The notes: generated by a model not told the origin, from the sequence alone. DNA of 64,000 bases from Mytilus trossulus (GCF_036588685.1 NC_086378.1:35751578-35815577); one strand, 5' to 3'. Numbered from the stretch's first letter, positions 23,328 to 35,779 are shown. Numbers and translations are program-made.

Positions 23328-24314
23328 AAGAGACCAAAAGATTTAACACGAGTAAATGATACATCAACAAGAGTTCGAAAACAGTTGTCTAATACTACTG
23401 AGGATATAAACGATAGTTTTGGGAGTATACTGAAAACCATAGTATATGAGAATATGGACCAAAGCTTCGTTCGTCTATCTAAACGTGCCAGTTCGGAATC
23501 AAGCTTGCATCGTGTCAACCATCGGGAAAACACAAATTTGTCAGCTCCTCTAAACTATTTTCCATCAGTTGATAATGCTGTTAGACAGTTCAAAGGAAAA
23601 ACAGATGCTCCTAAAGTAGTTGCCATTTCAGTACCCTTAAATAAAAGACAATCTTTCTTAGACAACAGTGATGAACATCGTTTGAAATACCATCATCGAA
23701 GCGTAGACGAGTTAGAAAAGATTTCAAAGAATACGGAAAGATTACGAACAGTGTTCGATGAAGAAGTCGATCTTGATTATATAGACATCGTGTATGAAAC
23801 TAATAAGCCATCAAAACAACATCATCTATCTCTTTCGTGTGCGCCGCCATTAATGCCGAAATATATTTCTAGAAGAATAAAACTTCAGCAGAGGACAGAT
23901 TCTCGAGACGGGAGTGCTGAAAGTAGGAACGCAGACAAATGTTTTGACGAGAGTCACGAACTTCCGGTAGTTTTAAATTGTACCGATGAATTACTGAACA
24001 GAACATCTAACTCTCATCCTACTAGCAGTAAAATCGGCTGGCGAAAAGTTGCTAATAGCAATGAAGTTCGCATTGAAGTACAATCAGACAAAAGTAATAG
24101 CAATGCTTATAATTATGGCCGACATTTTAGTGCTAAATCCTCACATACTGATGTAAACCCTGATCCTTTTTCTACTGCACATAGACTATCCTATTTCAGG
24201 AAGACACACGGATTTGCTGGCGGTTTTAACCGAGCGAATACTAAAGATGTACAAAAAATGTTAAGATACAGTAAATATATCAATCCTAACTTTAAACATA
24301 AAAATTTAAGATGA
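23328..24314 (+). CDS. Terminal coding exon of an orphan gene (paralogue 1)
   Basis: A 328-codon open exon starts after a good acceptor (cattttgttgcag, ending 23327) and ends in TGA at 24312-24314. AATAAA follows at 24350. I recognise no domain. The protein is polar and Lys/Arg/Ser-rich, without a signal peptide or membrane segment, so it is probably intracellular. It contains basic serine motifs (SKRASSESS). Residues about 80-160 of the exon (SVDNAV... to IDIVYETNKP) are clearly related to 36283-36530: both have S(V/I)xNAV, LKYxHRS or IKYKHRS, and the motif ID(I/M)VYExNKP followed by C(A/S)PPL. Earlier exons, including the true start, were not found. The minus-strand open frame at 23300-23533 is a shadow. 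Confidence 0.7.
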   Translation, partial: KRPKDLTRVNDTSTRVRKQLSNTTEDINDSFGSILKTIVYENMDQSFVRLSKRASSESSLHRVNHRENTNLSAPLNYFPSVDNAVRQFKGKTDAPKVVAISVPLNKRQSFLDNSDEHRLKYHHRSVDELEKISKNTERLRTVFDEEVDLDYIDIVYETNKPSKQHHLSLSCAPPLMPKYISRRIKLQQRTDSRDGSAESRNADKCFDESHELPVVLNCTDELLNRTSNSHPTSSKIGWRKVANSNEVRIEVQSDKSNSNAYNYGRHFSAKSSHTDVNPDPFSTAHRLSYFRKTHGFAGGFNRANTKDVQKMLRYSKYINPNFKHKNLR

Positions 24315-24349
24315 TGTTTATGGAAAAAAAGTAGTAAATAGTAAAATCA

Positions 24350-24355
24350 AATAAA
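24350..24355 (+). terminator. Candidate polyadenylation signal
   Basis: AATAAA lies 36 bp after the TGA of the orphan exon. The position is sensible, but the hexamer is common in AT-rich DNA. Confidence 0.5.
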
Positions 24356-24828
24356 TGTATTTGTTATTCATACACGCCTTGATGTTTGTTAGAAGAAAAG
24401 AAACATTTAGGTATTGACGTGAAAATGGGTTTTGAAATGTTTTTTTCCCCTATAAATTCAGACCACCCAAAAACAGATTAAAATTACCGGTATTAATAAG
24501 AGTTAGCGAATCATTAAATTAACATTTACCCTTTGCTCCTTAAAAGCACATAGTTTCCCCTACTATTGATACAGACAAAGTCATTTCAGATGTTTTCGTC
24601 ATTGGATACTTTTGCATATATTTTTTTCTACATTTAACATATACTATTTATTGTTTGGTGTCACAATCATTGTTCCTTGCCTTTTTTGTGTTTTCTTTAA
24701 TTTCTTAATTCATACATCACAAGACCAAAGTTCTTGTTATATAATGTCCAATCTTTAAGCAGTACGAACCCCTTGTATAAACAGGGAGTTATATTGAGCT
24801 GCAGAAATGTAAGTATAAAGTGAAATCA
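24356..24828. other. Probable 3' flank of orphan gene
   Basis: AT-rich, no repeat or coding signal recognised. Confidence 0.35.
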
Positions 24829-25375
24829 CAAAAATACTGAACTCCGAGGAAAATTCAGAGCGGTAAGTTCCTAATCAAATGACAAAAGCAAAAGCTAAAG
24901 TACACCAAAGAATGAATAACAACTGTCATATTCCTGACTTAATACCGACGAAAATGATGGATTAAACCTGATTTTGTAGCTAGCTAAACCTCTCACTTGT
25001 ATCTCAGCCACTTCAAATTCGATTATATTGACAACGATGTGTGAACAAACAGACATAATAGTAAAAAAAGTCAAAAACATTGGTACAGCAGTCAACATTG
25101 TGTTATAAACTTAATCACTACAAACACAAATTTAACAAAAGAAGCACAGAAAGGCAAATAGACAAAGCACATAAGCAAACATGAAAGACAAACATACAAA
25201 AATTATCATAGGAAAATAACACAATGACAGGATGTAGAAGTACAGAACCAAGTCATATGTATCAAAGAAACACAACAATGCATATAGACAAGACATATTA
25301 GCAAAAATGAAAGACAAGAATACAAAAATTACTAGAACAATGTTAAACACAATGAGGGATAGATAAATAAACACG
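24829..25375 (+). repeat. Dispersed repeat family A, copy 2
   Basis: It is collinear with 268-858: aaaatactgaactccgagg, gaataacaactgtcatatt, tagctagctaaacctctcac, gacaacgatgtgtgaac, and near the end aaagacaagaatacaaaaat. The last block (caaacatgaaagacaaacat then aagacaagaatacaaaaatt) occurs twice about 120 bp apart, an internal duplication also visible in copy 1. Confidence 0.65.
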
Positions 25376-25378
25376 GAT

Positions 25379-25666
25379 TCACGTCTTAATAATATCACAG
25401 AAAAAGACTAACCAGTAAACGTAATATTCATTACGACAAATAAAAGATTTATACAACTCGTTGATAAGACGATAAACAACGTCAGTAACCAGAATCTCTA
25501 CTTCAAGACCATCGTGTATTATTTGGGAAGTTGATACGAAATATTTATCAACAAGGTCTTGGTAACTTCCGCTGATTTTTTTTTTTAGAAAAAGGACGAG
25601 ACGTTCTTTGCCATACCTCTGGTTCATCAATTGTCTGCCTATACACTGGACAGAAAGTATATGCAT
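25379..25666 (-). pseudogene. Fragment of a reverse-transcriptase C-terminal region
   Basis: A minus-strand open frame of 95 codons reads ...YGKERLVLFLKKKISGSYQDL followed by VDKYFVSTSQIIHDGLE. This resembles the RT C-terminal region found in the element at 45937-47229 (there KLVKTFTKFYHRYKDIIRKY), but it belongs to a different subfamily. No catalytic motifs remain. The plus-strand frame at 25608-25817 is a shadow. Confidence 0.45.
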
Positions 25667-26150
25667 ATTTTATGCATGTCACACTAACCAGCGTTCAAGG
25701 ACAGTGATTGCTCACAATATATGGTTAGAATGCAATTCGCAAACGGAATACATCTTTCTGAACATTACTACTAGTATGAAAATCATGAATAGAAAACTGA
25801 AACCACTTAAGTGTTAAAAATGGTCTCTACATGATTTAGTTATGAGCAAAACTATAAACAGTGTTGTCCTTTCAGATATTAAGCCTCAATGTATTTTATA
25901 GATTCTCAAAAAAACCCGATATACTTATTCCTCGTCACAAGAAAGCTTAAAGTATCTGTCTTGCATGCAAGGTGATATTTGAAATTTTCTATAAGTGCTG
26001 ATACTAGGATTAAAACACATGCACTGCTTGGGTTTGGTAGCTTTCAAGCCACATCAGGATAATGTTAAAACAAAAAAACTAACCATAAGGAAGTAAACTA
26101 ATAGAATATATTAGTTGCAAGTAGGCGTCATTGATAAACTCATTCCTCTT
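25667..26150. other. AT-rich intergenic sequence
   Basis: Nothing recognised. Confidence 0.35.
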
Positions 26151-26201
26151 TGTGTTATTGTTCTAATGATTTTTTTATTCTTGTCTTTCATTTTTGCTAA
26201 T
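26151..26201 (-). repeat. Family A fragment, minus orientation
   Basis: The sequence tgtgttattgttctaatgat followed by attcttgtctttcatttttg is the reverse complement of the family A end near 795-840. Confidence 0.55.
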
Positions 26202-26237
26202 GGGCTTCGTCAGGTTTGAAAGAAACTATTAAACAGA

Positions 26238-26365
26238 AGACTCATTAGTGACGCTCGAATCAAAAAATGTTAAAAAGGCTAAGAAAAGTACGAAGTTGAA
26301 GAGCATTGAGGATCAACAATTCCTAAAAGTTTTGCCAAATACAGCTAAGGTAATCAATTCCTGAT
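26238..26365 (+). repeat. Dispersed repeat family C, partial copy
   Basis: It contains gaagactcattagtgacgct, cgaatcaaaaaatgtt, agtacgaagttgaagagcat, tgaggat and agttttgccaaatacagcta. Same family as 40683-40872 and the reversed copy at 41435-41828. Confidence 0.65.
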
Positions 26366-27580
26366 ATGATTAAACAGAAACAAAATGCAATTAAAACCAA
26401 ACAAGTTTTGATTGTGTCACACTTGTTTTCACAATGGCTGCAGGTATAATGTTCCGTCGTGATTTGAACAAAAAGTTCCTTTTTATTCCAATAGTAAATC
26501 AATTTTAGACTGAGAGGAAAATTTTGAACTGAACAGCTCTTAAATAACTGATCAATACGTTTTTAAGTGATGGTCAATGTTTGAGTCCATTTTTATCCTT
26601 ACACACTGCGGTAAATTCATCACTGCTCAGTCAGACATTTCACAATTGATATTTGTAGACTGTTCAGTGAGTATACAAAGATACAACCCACTGCAGTGTC
26701 TTAAAATGTACCGAACAGTACTGAATATACTGTATAAACAGAACTGCATTTTTATACCACATGAAAATATCTGATAAACAACTGAAACTTTTATCAAGAC
26801 TTTACGGTTTTAGTTTCAGACTTTTCAGATGAAGATAAAAATGACCGTAACCTTTAGTTAGAACTTATCATATATACCTGTATATATATCAATAGTATTC
26901 GAGATGAAAACTCTAAAAATAGTGAATTTGATAAGTTGAAATTTTTAATCAGGTTTTAACAACACCCCTATCTCAAAATCCACAGAACAAAAAAGGTACG
27001 AAATCGCTAATGTGTTACAGATACGCAGGATAATGCTTTGACATTTGAACATCGGTATATTACTGTTGCCTCTAATTCATACTTAAATAAAAAAAAAAAA
27101 AACACACGTTCTATGTTCTATGAAGCTTCGGTAGAATATCCGAGGGACGTTTTGTGCTTTATGCCAATTAAGAAGCTATTACTAGTAACTGCTGTGACAA
27201 ATGAGACCAAAGTTTCATTGTTTACATAAAAACATTGGTTCAAAGATAAAAGTTTCGTCACTAAAATAGATAAAATTGACTTAATATAAAGCATGCCACA
27301 CGATAAGGCACAACGTGATGAAACTTAAAGTATTTTATCACGAATCTTTGAATTATTGTTGCTGACAGCATTTGGACAAACAATTTTGTTACTTTTAGAT
27401 GTATACATGAACGAAATAATAGATGTTAACCAGTATACACTATCCTTTTAGAAGACGGAGGAAACAGAAATTACAAAACCCACGAGAATCACATGCGGTC
27501 TTCACTGCTTAGATTGGTAAATTTTATTGAAATAAAAAAAACAACGTTTAAGTGTTCTTAATGAAGGTAAATTATGAAAT
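26366..27580. other. Intergenic sequence, one short repeat fragment
   Basis: Bases 27036-27070 (gacatttgaacatcggtata, ttactgttgcc) match the end of repeat family F (44337-44440 and 48877-48975). The open frames at 26577-26774 and 27038-27229 are not supported as genes. Confidence 0.35.
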
Positions 27581-29380
27581 AAAATTGAGAAAGGAAATAA
27601 TGAATGTGTCAAAGCGACAACAACCCGACAATAGAGCAGACAACAGCCGAAAACCACCAATGGGTCTTCAATGTAGCGAGAATTCCCGCACCCGTAGGTG
27701 TCATGTAGCTGGCCCCTAAAAATATGTATACCAGTACAATGATAATAGACGTCATACTAAACTCCAAATTGTACACAAGAAACTAAAATAGAAATCATAC
27801 AAGACTAACAAAGGCCAGAGGCTCCTGACTTGGGACAGGCGCAAAATTGTGGCGGGGTTAAACATGTTTATGAGATCTAACCCTCCCCCTATACATCTAG
27901 CCAATGTAGAAAAGTAAACGCATAACAATACGCACATTAAAATCCAGTTCAAGAGAAGTCCGAGTCCGATGTCAAAAGATGTAACAAAAGAAAATAAATA
28001 AAATGATAATAATACATAAATAACAACAGACTACTAGCAGTTAACTGACATGCCAGCTCCAGACCTCAATTAATCTGATTGAAAGATTATGTCTTCATCA
28101 TATGAATATCAGGCACAATCCCTCCCGTTAGGGGTTTAGTGTCATACTATAATAACATATATGAGAAGAACATAACCCGTGTCATGCCAACAACTGTTTA
28201 ATAAATATCAATATAAAAGCCAAAATATGCAATCGTTAATGACCTGACAATAGTATCGTGACTATATCTCTTCTTAATAAGTCTGTTTAAAGGGTTTGTA
28301 ATCATTTGAGGTGAATACTGACATTTTTGTGCTTTGTTAAGAATATTAGCATAAAAATTGGATGTGAAATACCTGAACGTATAAGATGTCTGCATGTTGA
28401 GTTATATTTACGAATTATTTCCTTATACAGGTGATAAAATTTAGTAAATGTTTGGACCAGTTTGTGATATCGAAAAACCCTGGTGTAATAATTTTTCAGT
28501 AATACATAAATTTCTCTCGCTAAAATCTAATACGTTGTTGCCTACACGAGCGAATTGTACAAGTTGAGATATATAAACACCATAAGATGGTGAGAAGGGA
28601 CCGTCACCATCTAAATATGGATAATTAACAATATGAAATGAAAAATCATCTCTTTTATCATAAATTTTTGTATTAAGCTTCCCGTTAATGATATAGGTAT
28701 CAATATCGAGGAAAGGGCAGTGGTCACTGTTAGTATTAGCTTTATTTAAAGTATGTTAACAGGATACATACTGAAGTTGTCATTATTGAGAGCCAATATA
28801 TCATCCAAATTTCTAAAAGTATTGTTAAATATTTGTATCAAATGTTGTTTCGATGGGTCTTTGCTAATTTTAGTCATACATTGTAATGTCCAATTGACAT
28901 CGTTCTTTTGTTTATTGCTACTAAAAATGACATAAAAGAGTTTGAACATATGTACTCGCATTCTGACTTTTTAAATGCCCAGCTAATTAGGAATGTGAAT
29001 TTTTTTCTTAATAAGAATATGAGGCAAAGGGGTATATAGGGTAGAAAAATCAAAACTTTGAACAGATTCAAAATCACCAATATATGCATGCAATTTATCA
29101 AGTATTTCCAACGAGTTTTTGACACTCCAAAAGTAATTAATTCCACTATTTTCAAAGGCCTTATTTGAACAATTTATTATCAGGTTTTTTATTGTACAAA
29201 GTGTACTAATAAGTTAAACAGACTATTTAGTAGTGGAACCATGACTTGAAGATGAAATGAATCTATACTTGTAAGGTTTTTTGTGTAGCTTTGGTAGCCA
29301 GTACATAGTTGGGACTTTCATTGTATCTGGTTCTGCTTGTAAAGAAGTAGCTAAAAGTTTGTTTTTGTTACAAATGTCGA
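27581..29380 (-). mobile_element. 5'-truncated RT retroelement, degenerate copy
   Basis: Read on the minus strand, this matches the element at 45880-47870 from the WLPKLHK region through the RT C-terminus and the whole 3' tail. Open pieces are 28198-28395, 28746-28961 and 28874-29155, separated by frameshifts. Where the plus copy reads NYVNWT then 49 residues including GIPMGTNCAP, this copy joins VNWT directly to the block before MTK, so an in-frame 147-bp segment with a core RT motif is missing. The catalytic box reads FRNLDDIL here and FRYLDDIL in the other copy. The 5' truncation with an intact 3' end is typical of target-primed retrotransposition. The copy is non-functional. Confidence 0.85.
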
Positions 29381-31399
29381 AAGCACATCAGATGCAGAAA
29401 GTTTATTAAAGTGTTATTTTTGTTATTAAACAATACAGTCTATAGTAGTGACAAATTGATTTTTTTCCTCCACACTTTACACAATGCCCTGAGATTTTAT
29501 GAATCTTAATTGATTTTTCTATTAACCCATCAATGTTTTGTTATTCTATCATCACTAAGATATATCAATGTCGTGATGAAATATATAACAACTTCATTAA
29601 GCCTTTCTATCGTTCATACCTTTAAAGAAAATTATCTGTATCATGAATATTTTATCAAAGTAAACCCATTATCTCTGGAACTTTACACGAAAAGTGGTTC
29701 TATGAACTCACACAATGTAAGTAATAAGCGATGTTGAATTTTTCATGACCATAATTAACTTTTAACGTGACTAAAACTATTTCACAATTTTTCGTCGTTT
29801 TTTGGTAATAAAATAACAACCATTTTATATTAATGGAACGATGAAGGTTTGTTCAAAGTTAACAAAATAATAGAAAGCGACATCACGAACCAAAACAAAT
29901 CGAAAAAGCAACAAAATTAACACAAAATCTCACATATGAAAGAGGAGATCATCAAAACACAATAACATTCTACATTTTTCATATCGTTGCCGTTTTGAGG
30001 AAACATTTCTTTTTCCATTTAGAAAAATGACAAAAATGCTCTATTGAATGATATATCATCAATTTCACCAATAAGATAAAATGTTTGAAAATATGAAGTG
30101 TATAATGTAGAAGAGTTGATATTTAAAAATCTATCCGATTGAACGTGTTAAAAAAATATACTTGAGTTATGTCGCTTTGTACTAATATATAATCTGGCCG
30201 AAGTTATTAACATGATCTCTAAGTTATTAAAATGATCTCACATTTCCTAACATGAAATATTACTTCAATTATATATTCCCTTGCATTTTTACTTTTGTCC
30301 ATTCTGAGAGATTATTGTTAACTTGTATTAGTTATTTTCAACGATGATAGTTACACACTTATTCAATAATGATGATTGGTGTTTTACGTCTTGTGCAAAT
30401 ACACTTCAGGATGAGAACTTTAAAACTGTTTTGTACAAGACCAATACACTGTTCGTGTTTGTAACAGCTAAGCTCTTATATGATAAAAATTCTATTCGAT
30501 GCAAAGAAATTGAATAAAATTATACATTAATTTAAAGATTCTTATTCTTTTATGTTAGTTATCCATGGAACCCGAACACTTTAGTTGTTTTTACAATTAA
30601 AATTAGTTCTGCCTCTTGTTATAAACTTACATTCATAATAAATGGTATCACACTTCCTGAGGAATAGCAGTCAAAAAGTTTGGGCCAATTTTACCTGGAC
30701 CTCATTTCATACCAGAGCCATTAAAAATGTTGTTTTCTTCTGAATAATTCCAAACTTCATGTTAAAACATCCCAATATGTAAACTGTAAGGTTCTTACAA
30801 AGTTATAGTTTATTTCCTAACATATCACCAAAATCGCAAACTCTTTAGATAATAAAAACTGTATTTTGACAGATTTTGACAAATAAAGAGTCTTTACACA
30901 TTCAATGTGTAAGTAGGTTATATTTGGCTTAAACCAAAACTATGTTGACAGTAAAGCTATGTTTTGTGTTTTGGATAGAAATTAATTAGTTTTGGTTGAC
31001 GACACCTTTGAATGCAAAATTGTACAAAAACGCGAAATCAATATATTTTCAACAGCAATATGTATAATTGATTCGTATTGTTATTTGTTTTTGTAGAAGG
31101 ATTCGGCAATACTTTGAGCTTGACCCTGTAAATGACAAATACCGAGAAATTCGTATAACCCTTTTCTAATTCCATATTATAAAAAGCTTTTTCGCTTATG
31201 TAGTAAAGATATTTTTTACAGGAAATATATAAGACTAAGAATTCAAGAGTTTGGATGACAATTAGAGATGAAAACAGGCGTTTAACTTTTATATGATGCT
31301 GGTACGGAAATATTCTTATAAGACTTGAATACTCAAACTTTAACGAAAGAATATCTATTCAAAATTGCATGAAATTACAAGTTGACATAATGATTTTGT
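29381..31399. other. AT-rich intergenic sequence
   Basis: No gene, array or paired repeat was recognised. The plus-strand open frame at 29510-29737 has no support. Confidence 0.4.
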
Positions 31400-32261
31400 T
31401 ATATACTAGCCAACAAAAGAAACGATACAAGACTTTTTTTCAAATTTAAGATAAAGTTTTCCGTTCATTGGACCAATATTGAAGGTAGTAATCATTATGG
31501 AAATATAAATCCGTTTAAAAAAAATATTTTTTTGGTGTCGTGACGTTTTTTCGCGATTTTTTTTTACAAAATTTACGTAAAACGACAATTTTAAAAACAG
31601 AAGTTCCAATTAATGATGCCAACCTCTCATTTAAAGGTAAAGACAATGTTTGCTATCAATTAATTTTTCAAAATCATACAGTTTCTTTGTTTATTTGTAA
31701 AGCAAAGTTCGGCCCCACGAGAAATCGTTAAAATGTATACATTATCAACTGATTTACCATAGACAGTATGTGTAAAGTGATATTCAAAAAGCGGTAATAA
31801 TCTTAAAACTGATCCGAAAGGTCCCAAATTTACTTTGTGTTGTTTTCATATCTTAGCATTGATTTAAGACGAAAATAAAAAAAAAATATTTTGCATTTTT
31901 TTAGATTTCAAAAAACACTTTTTCCCAAAAATTTGAAAAAAAACAATAATTCAACCCATTAGTTACAACACGAACATAACTTGTTTGCATATTGAATATT
32001 TTTAAACAAATTTGAAATTTTATTTAGTACTTAAAAATGATGTGTCGATTTCTTTAACTTTTCGCAAAACTAGTTTGCACCATATGATCGTTTAAATGGA
32101 ATTTAGATACTTTCCGACAAGTTTTGATTTTCATTATCACATGTGTATGCATTGAAAATGAAAGCTTTTTAAAATAGTGTATCTCATTTTGTTTTATATT
32201 TAATACTTTTTGTATTTTTTTTTTCAAAGTCGTATATCGTTTCTTTGTTGACTAGTATATA
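31400..32261. mobile_element. Non-autonomous DNA transposon with ~34-bp inverted ends
   Basis: The left end tatactagccaacaaaaga continuing aacgatacaagacttt (31402-) pairs with the right end aaagtcgtatatcgtttctt continuing tgttgactagtata (to about 32259) as imperfect terminal inverted repeats. Both ends lie in TATA-rich context consistent with a TA target site. The 0.8-kb interior has no transposase. Short open frames at 31406-31609 and 31540-31731 are unrecognised and overlap on opposite strands. It is probably a Tc1/mariner-like MITE, but the superfamily is uncertain. Confidence 0.6.
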
Positions 32262-32420
32262 AATTGTCATTTAATGACAAAATACAAATTACGTTTGTTT
32301 TAGTTTAATTACTGGTATCATGTACGTACTTATTCTCCTTTATAATGCTTGCTCAAATATAGATATAAGTTTGGGCATTCACGTTTTATATTGACAATAT
32401 TGTCAATGTAATACGTCCAG
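32262..32420. other. Flank of candidate exon
   Basis: The perfect inverted repeat attgacaatattgtcaat lies at about 32390-32407, just upstream of the candidate acceptor. Nothing else was recognised. Confidence 0.3.
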
Positions 32421-32660
32421 TGTCATGCTGTGAACATTTTATAAGGACTTATTGTGAAATCAGAACTTTTAGCAAGGGAACTTTTTTTTCAACCAAAGAA
32501 AATCTAGTTGGAATAGAATCCCATTGTTTCTACTTCGAACAGAACACAAAGGATAGTGTAACTCGAATAATTCCCTCTCCGTGTCCGATTTTCTCCCACG
32601 AATGCAGCCAGTGTAGTAGAGCAGCAGAATATAACGACTGCATTATTGGGACTAGGGATA
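32421..32660 (+). CDS. Candidate cysteine-rich exon, unrecognised
   Basis: An open stretch of about 80 codons contains eight cysteines (SCCEHF, TYCEI, HCFYF, PCPIF, ECSQCS, DC). It is bounded by a possible acceptor (cgtccag) and a good donor (gata|gtaaga). Both borders would be phase 1, the usual phase for shuffled extracellular modules. The acceptor lacks a strong pyrimidine tract, and no partner exons were found nearby. No family was recognised. It may be an isolated exon, a relic or a chance ORF. Confidence 0.25.
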
Positions 32661-33959
32661 GTAAGATCAATTCATTGTTATGACTCAATAAATTATTAAT
32701 CAACATTACAATCGTGACAATCCATTAATTTGGCATACTATGAAAATACGCACGGTACAGTATATAATAGGTCCTTTTACACTGTTTAGTTATCTTGTAA
32801 AATCAAATGGTGTTAATATGATTTATCAAGATACATAGTACACCTTTAAGACCTTTAACAGTTTAACAAAAACATTATTGTTGTCTGTTATAGTGGATAA
32901 ATAACACCAAGTTTAGTTAGTATCAACCTTATAAAATATTTAGTAATACACCATACAAAATATCAATACTCAATTAACGAGAATCGTTAATGGCTGAAAA
33001 GTTTACATTTTAAGGTAAGGTACTAAAGTATATATATGATAGGTTAGACATACGAAGATCTTGGTTTATTTGGGACAATTTCCTAAAACGGATTAATTAA
33101 CAAAAATATTTAGTTTGATGATAAATCGCAGAACAAAGAATTTTAAGACTACCTTTCCTGATAATTTTTAGTTATATGAACAATTTTAACAACATGATGA
33201 ATAAGAGGTGATATGGATAAACGTCAAAGAAACAACCACCAAACAAAACAAAAAATCAAAAATAAGTAGCGGTAGAAATATTCTGTGTAAATTGTCAATA
33301 AAAGACTCATCAGTGACTTTCGAATCATAGAAGTTTAAAGGCCAAAAAATTTACGAAATTCAAAAATTCGTCGCTGTGTGTCCTGTTGATGGTTTTACTT
33401 AATGACACATTTGTTATGAAGCACAGAGGCCAATATCTATTTGAAGCTATAAATTTTGATTGCCTTATCAGAAACTAAATATTTTTCTTGAAGTCATTTT
33501 GAGGATATTCGGTATTGTTTGATATTGGTTAACTAAAACTTGTTTTTTTGCGTCGTGCGTGCGTACAATTTATAATAAGCTTGATATTTTGTTTTATCAT
33601 AAACATTCTTGCCTCTAGATTTTTCTAGATATTCTGTTATCAGGAATGATCAAACTCTATATTATTAAAGGCCTACAATGCTTATGAAAAAGGCGATATA
33701 CACTTAAGGAATATTCAAACTTAATGTGTTTTTGCAAAATACAATTTAGTAAACTGGCTGTCATGATTGTGAACGATTGGTAAAATAACTGTCACTTAAC
33801 GTTCTAATTGTTTAAAACTGAGCGATATATATAAAAACGACACCTGTTCAGTGTCTATGGCTGTATGTTGAACATCATTTTCATACATCTGTTCTGATTA
33901 TTTTTTTTGTTCGAGTGTTAAAATCCACCTTTCTCAATATACGCATACATACAACAAGC
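32661..33959. other. AT-rich intergenic sequence with a family C fragment
   Basis: Bases 33298-33375 (aaaagactcatcagtgactt, tcgaatcatagaagtt) are a diverged family C piece. No gene was recognised. Confidence 0.4.
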
Positions 33960-34450
33960 AAAACCGATCTAACAGATGAGGGAAATTGCTGGTTCCATCC
34001 CCGGCCTGTTCAAACCGAAGATTTTAAAGTGTATCTACTTTTTATACACTAAGTCTTGGAAAAAGAGCAAAATATTGGTTAAGTCGGAATAATGTGTCTG
34101 AGTAGGGTTAAATATTTTCCTGCACATTTCCTACCTACTGACCTTTATAATCTGGTTCAGCTTGTCGGTCTAGGAAAAAAACATGGTGCTTTGTATTACT
34201 ATCGAATTGACATATCCTGAATATTCATTTGATTTCCCATTTGAAGATAAAATGCTTTTCATTACCACGACACCACTCAATACGTACAAAGGACTTATCC
34301 TCGAGTGCAGGAGTTCGTCGGTAAGATACCCGGCCAGTTCAAACCACGTACTTGACAATACTATTTGCTGATTCTCCATTAAGAATGCGGCATTAATGAG
34401 TTAGAGCATTTCCTGGGGACTGATTTTAATCTCGGGTTTTAAATAAAAAG
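33960..34450 (+). repeat. SINE- or retroelement-like dispersed repeat, tentative
   Basis: The segment contains two related phrases, cccggcctgttcaaaccga (about 34004) and cccggccagttcaaaccac (about 34329), as well as gagtagggttaaatattttc and tcctcgagtgcaggagttcg, which look like a common bivalve repeat. No second copy lies in the window. Opposite-strand open frames 34170-34379 and 34183-34371 overlap almost exactly and are not genes. Confidence 0.35.
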
Positions 34451-35779
34451 TCAAGGTTTACTTCTAGGATGAGAAGTTGTAGTTGTCCAGGGAGACTAAG
34501 TAAAATGTCTTAAGATTTCTATTTTTTCTATTGTAATTCTTAAAGATTCAGTGACAAATCAGGAAGTGCTTCCCGAGAAAAGGTCAATAAATATAAGCAA
34601 GCCGCTGTGTGATGCATTCAAAAAAGATATAGTTTTTATACTGTTATATGTTTCCTACGTAGGTATCATTTCAAATAGTTCTTTCAATTCTTAGAAAACC
34701 ACCAACAGCATATAACAGTATTCCACTCCTCGGTAAAATACGGATATTGCAAAAGATAAAAGAGAAAAATGGAATGTTGATAGACTTTGTATAATGCAAT
34801 AGATCGATACATCTAACAATAAAATGAATTTCTAACACATACAATAATTACTAGAGTGGAAGTTCAGTAACCAGTCGTGATAAATTGATTCTTTGGAAAC
34901 TAATTCAGTCATGGTAAGAATTTTTTTTTTTATTTGATTTCTTTAATTAAAAACTATACACATCGCTACACCAGGTTTTTGTAATGATGTAATACTTAGA
35001 TTGTCAGTTTGTTAATTTTTTCTTAGTTTACAGGTCCTTAAATTCGTGGAATTGATAATTGGTTACCAGGGAAAAGTAAAAGATAGTATGGATGGCTAGA
35101 TCAATATATTTGTATTAAGTTTCATTATTTATTTGATTTGATTCCATATCGTTCTTTCCATAAGATACTCTGATGTGTCTATATGAAGAGAAATTTATGT
35201 TTAGACCAGCATTTTATATCTCAAGTCGGGAGTTAAATTGGCACTCCTAATTTCATTTTACACTCACATAGAAAATGTATATCAATTGTTTAGATTTGAC
35301 CTATTTTTGCTTTGAAACTCGTCAATATAAGAAAAAAAAACCTTCACGATATTTTTACTCCAAAAGAGCGTTTCGTCTACTTTAGACACAGCAGTAAGGC
35401 TCAAATAAGATAGTTAAAAGTTGGAGATCATTGAGGTCCCCAAAGTGTATCACTGTAGTATCCATATTTCACAGTTTTAGTGGTCATTACGTATTCCATG
35501 TATTAACAAATATATTCCTGACCCTCACCATCCATTGCTAGATTTATCTGAATACTGTTACATCATAATATGAATAGAATAATTTGGCCCCAATCAGAAT
35601 GAACATAAGAAAGTAGTACATATGCTAAGCGAAAAATGAATAAATACCTGTTTTGTATTACCGACCTCCAGGGAACCAGTGTGTTCAGATATCCAATTAA
35701 AGACATGTTCATTTTTCAGCACAAGTCAGGATTCGCATAGTTATATATATAAACATTCATTATAATACTTCTACGGGTT
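34451..35779. other. AT-rich intergenic sequence with a family C remnant
   Basis: Bases 35366-35450 (gcgtttcgtctactttagac, then gttggagatcattgagg) look like a decayed family C copy. Nothing else was recognised. Confidence 0.35.

Noticed and set aside
25132-25398. 88-codon hydrophobic minus-strand ORF
   Set aside because: It is the reverse translation of the family A repeat (two related A-rich blocks), not a membrane protein gene.
34170-34379. 69-codon minus frame and 62-codon plus frame over the same bases
   Set aside because: Mutually overlapping frames in what looks like a dispersed repeat; neither has a motif or splice context.
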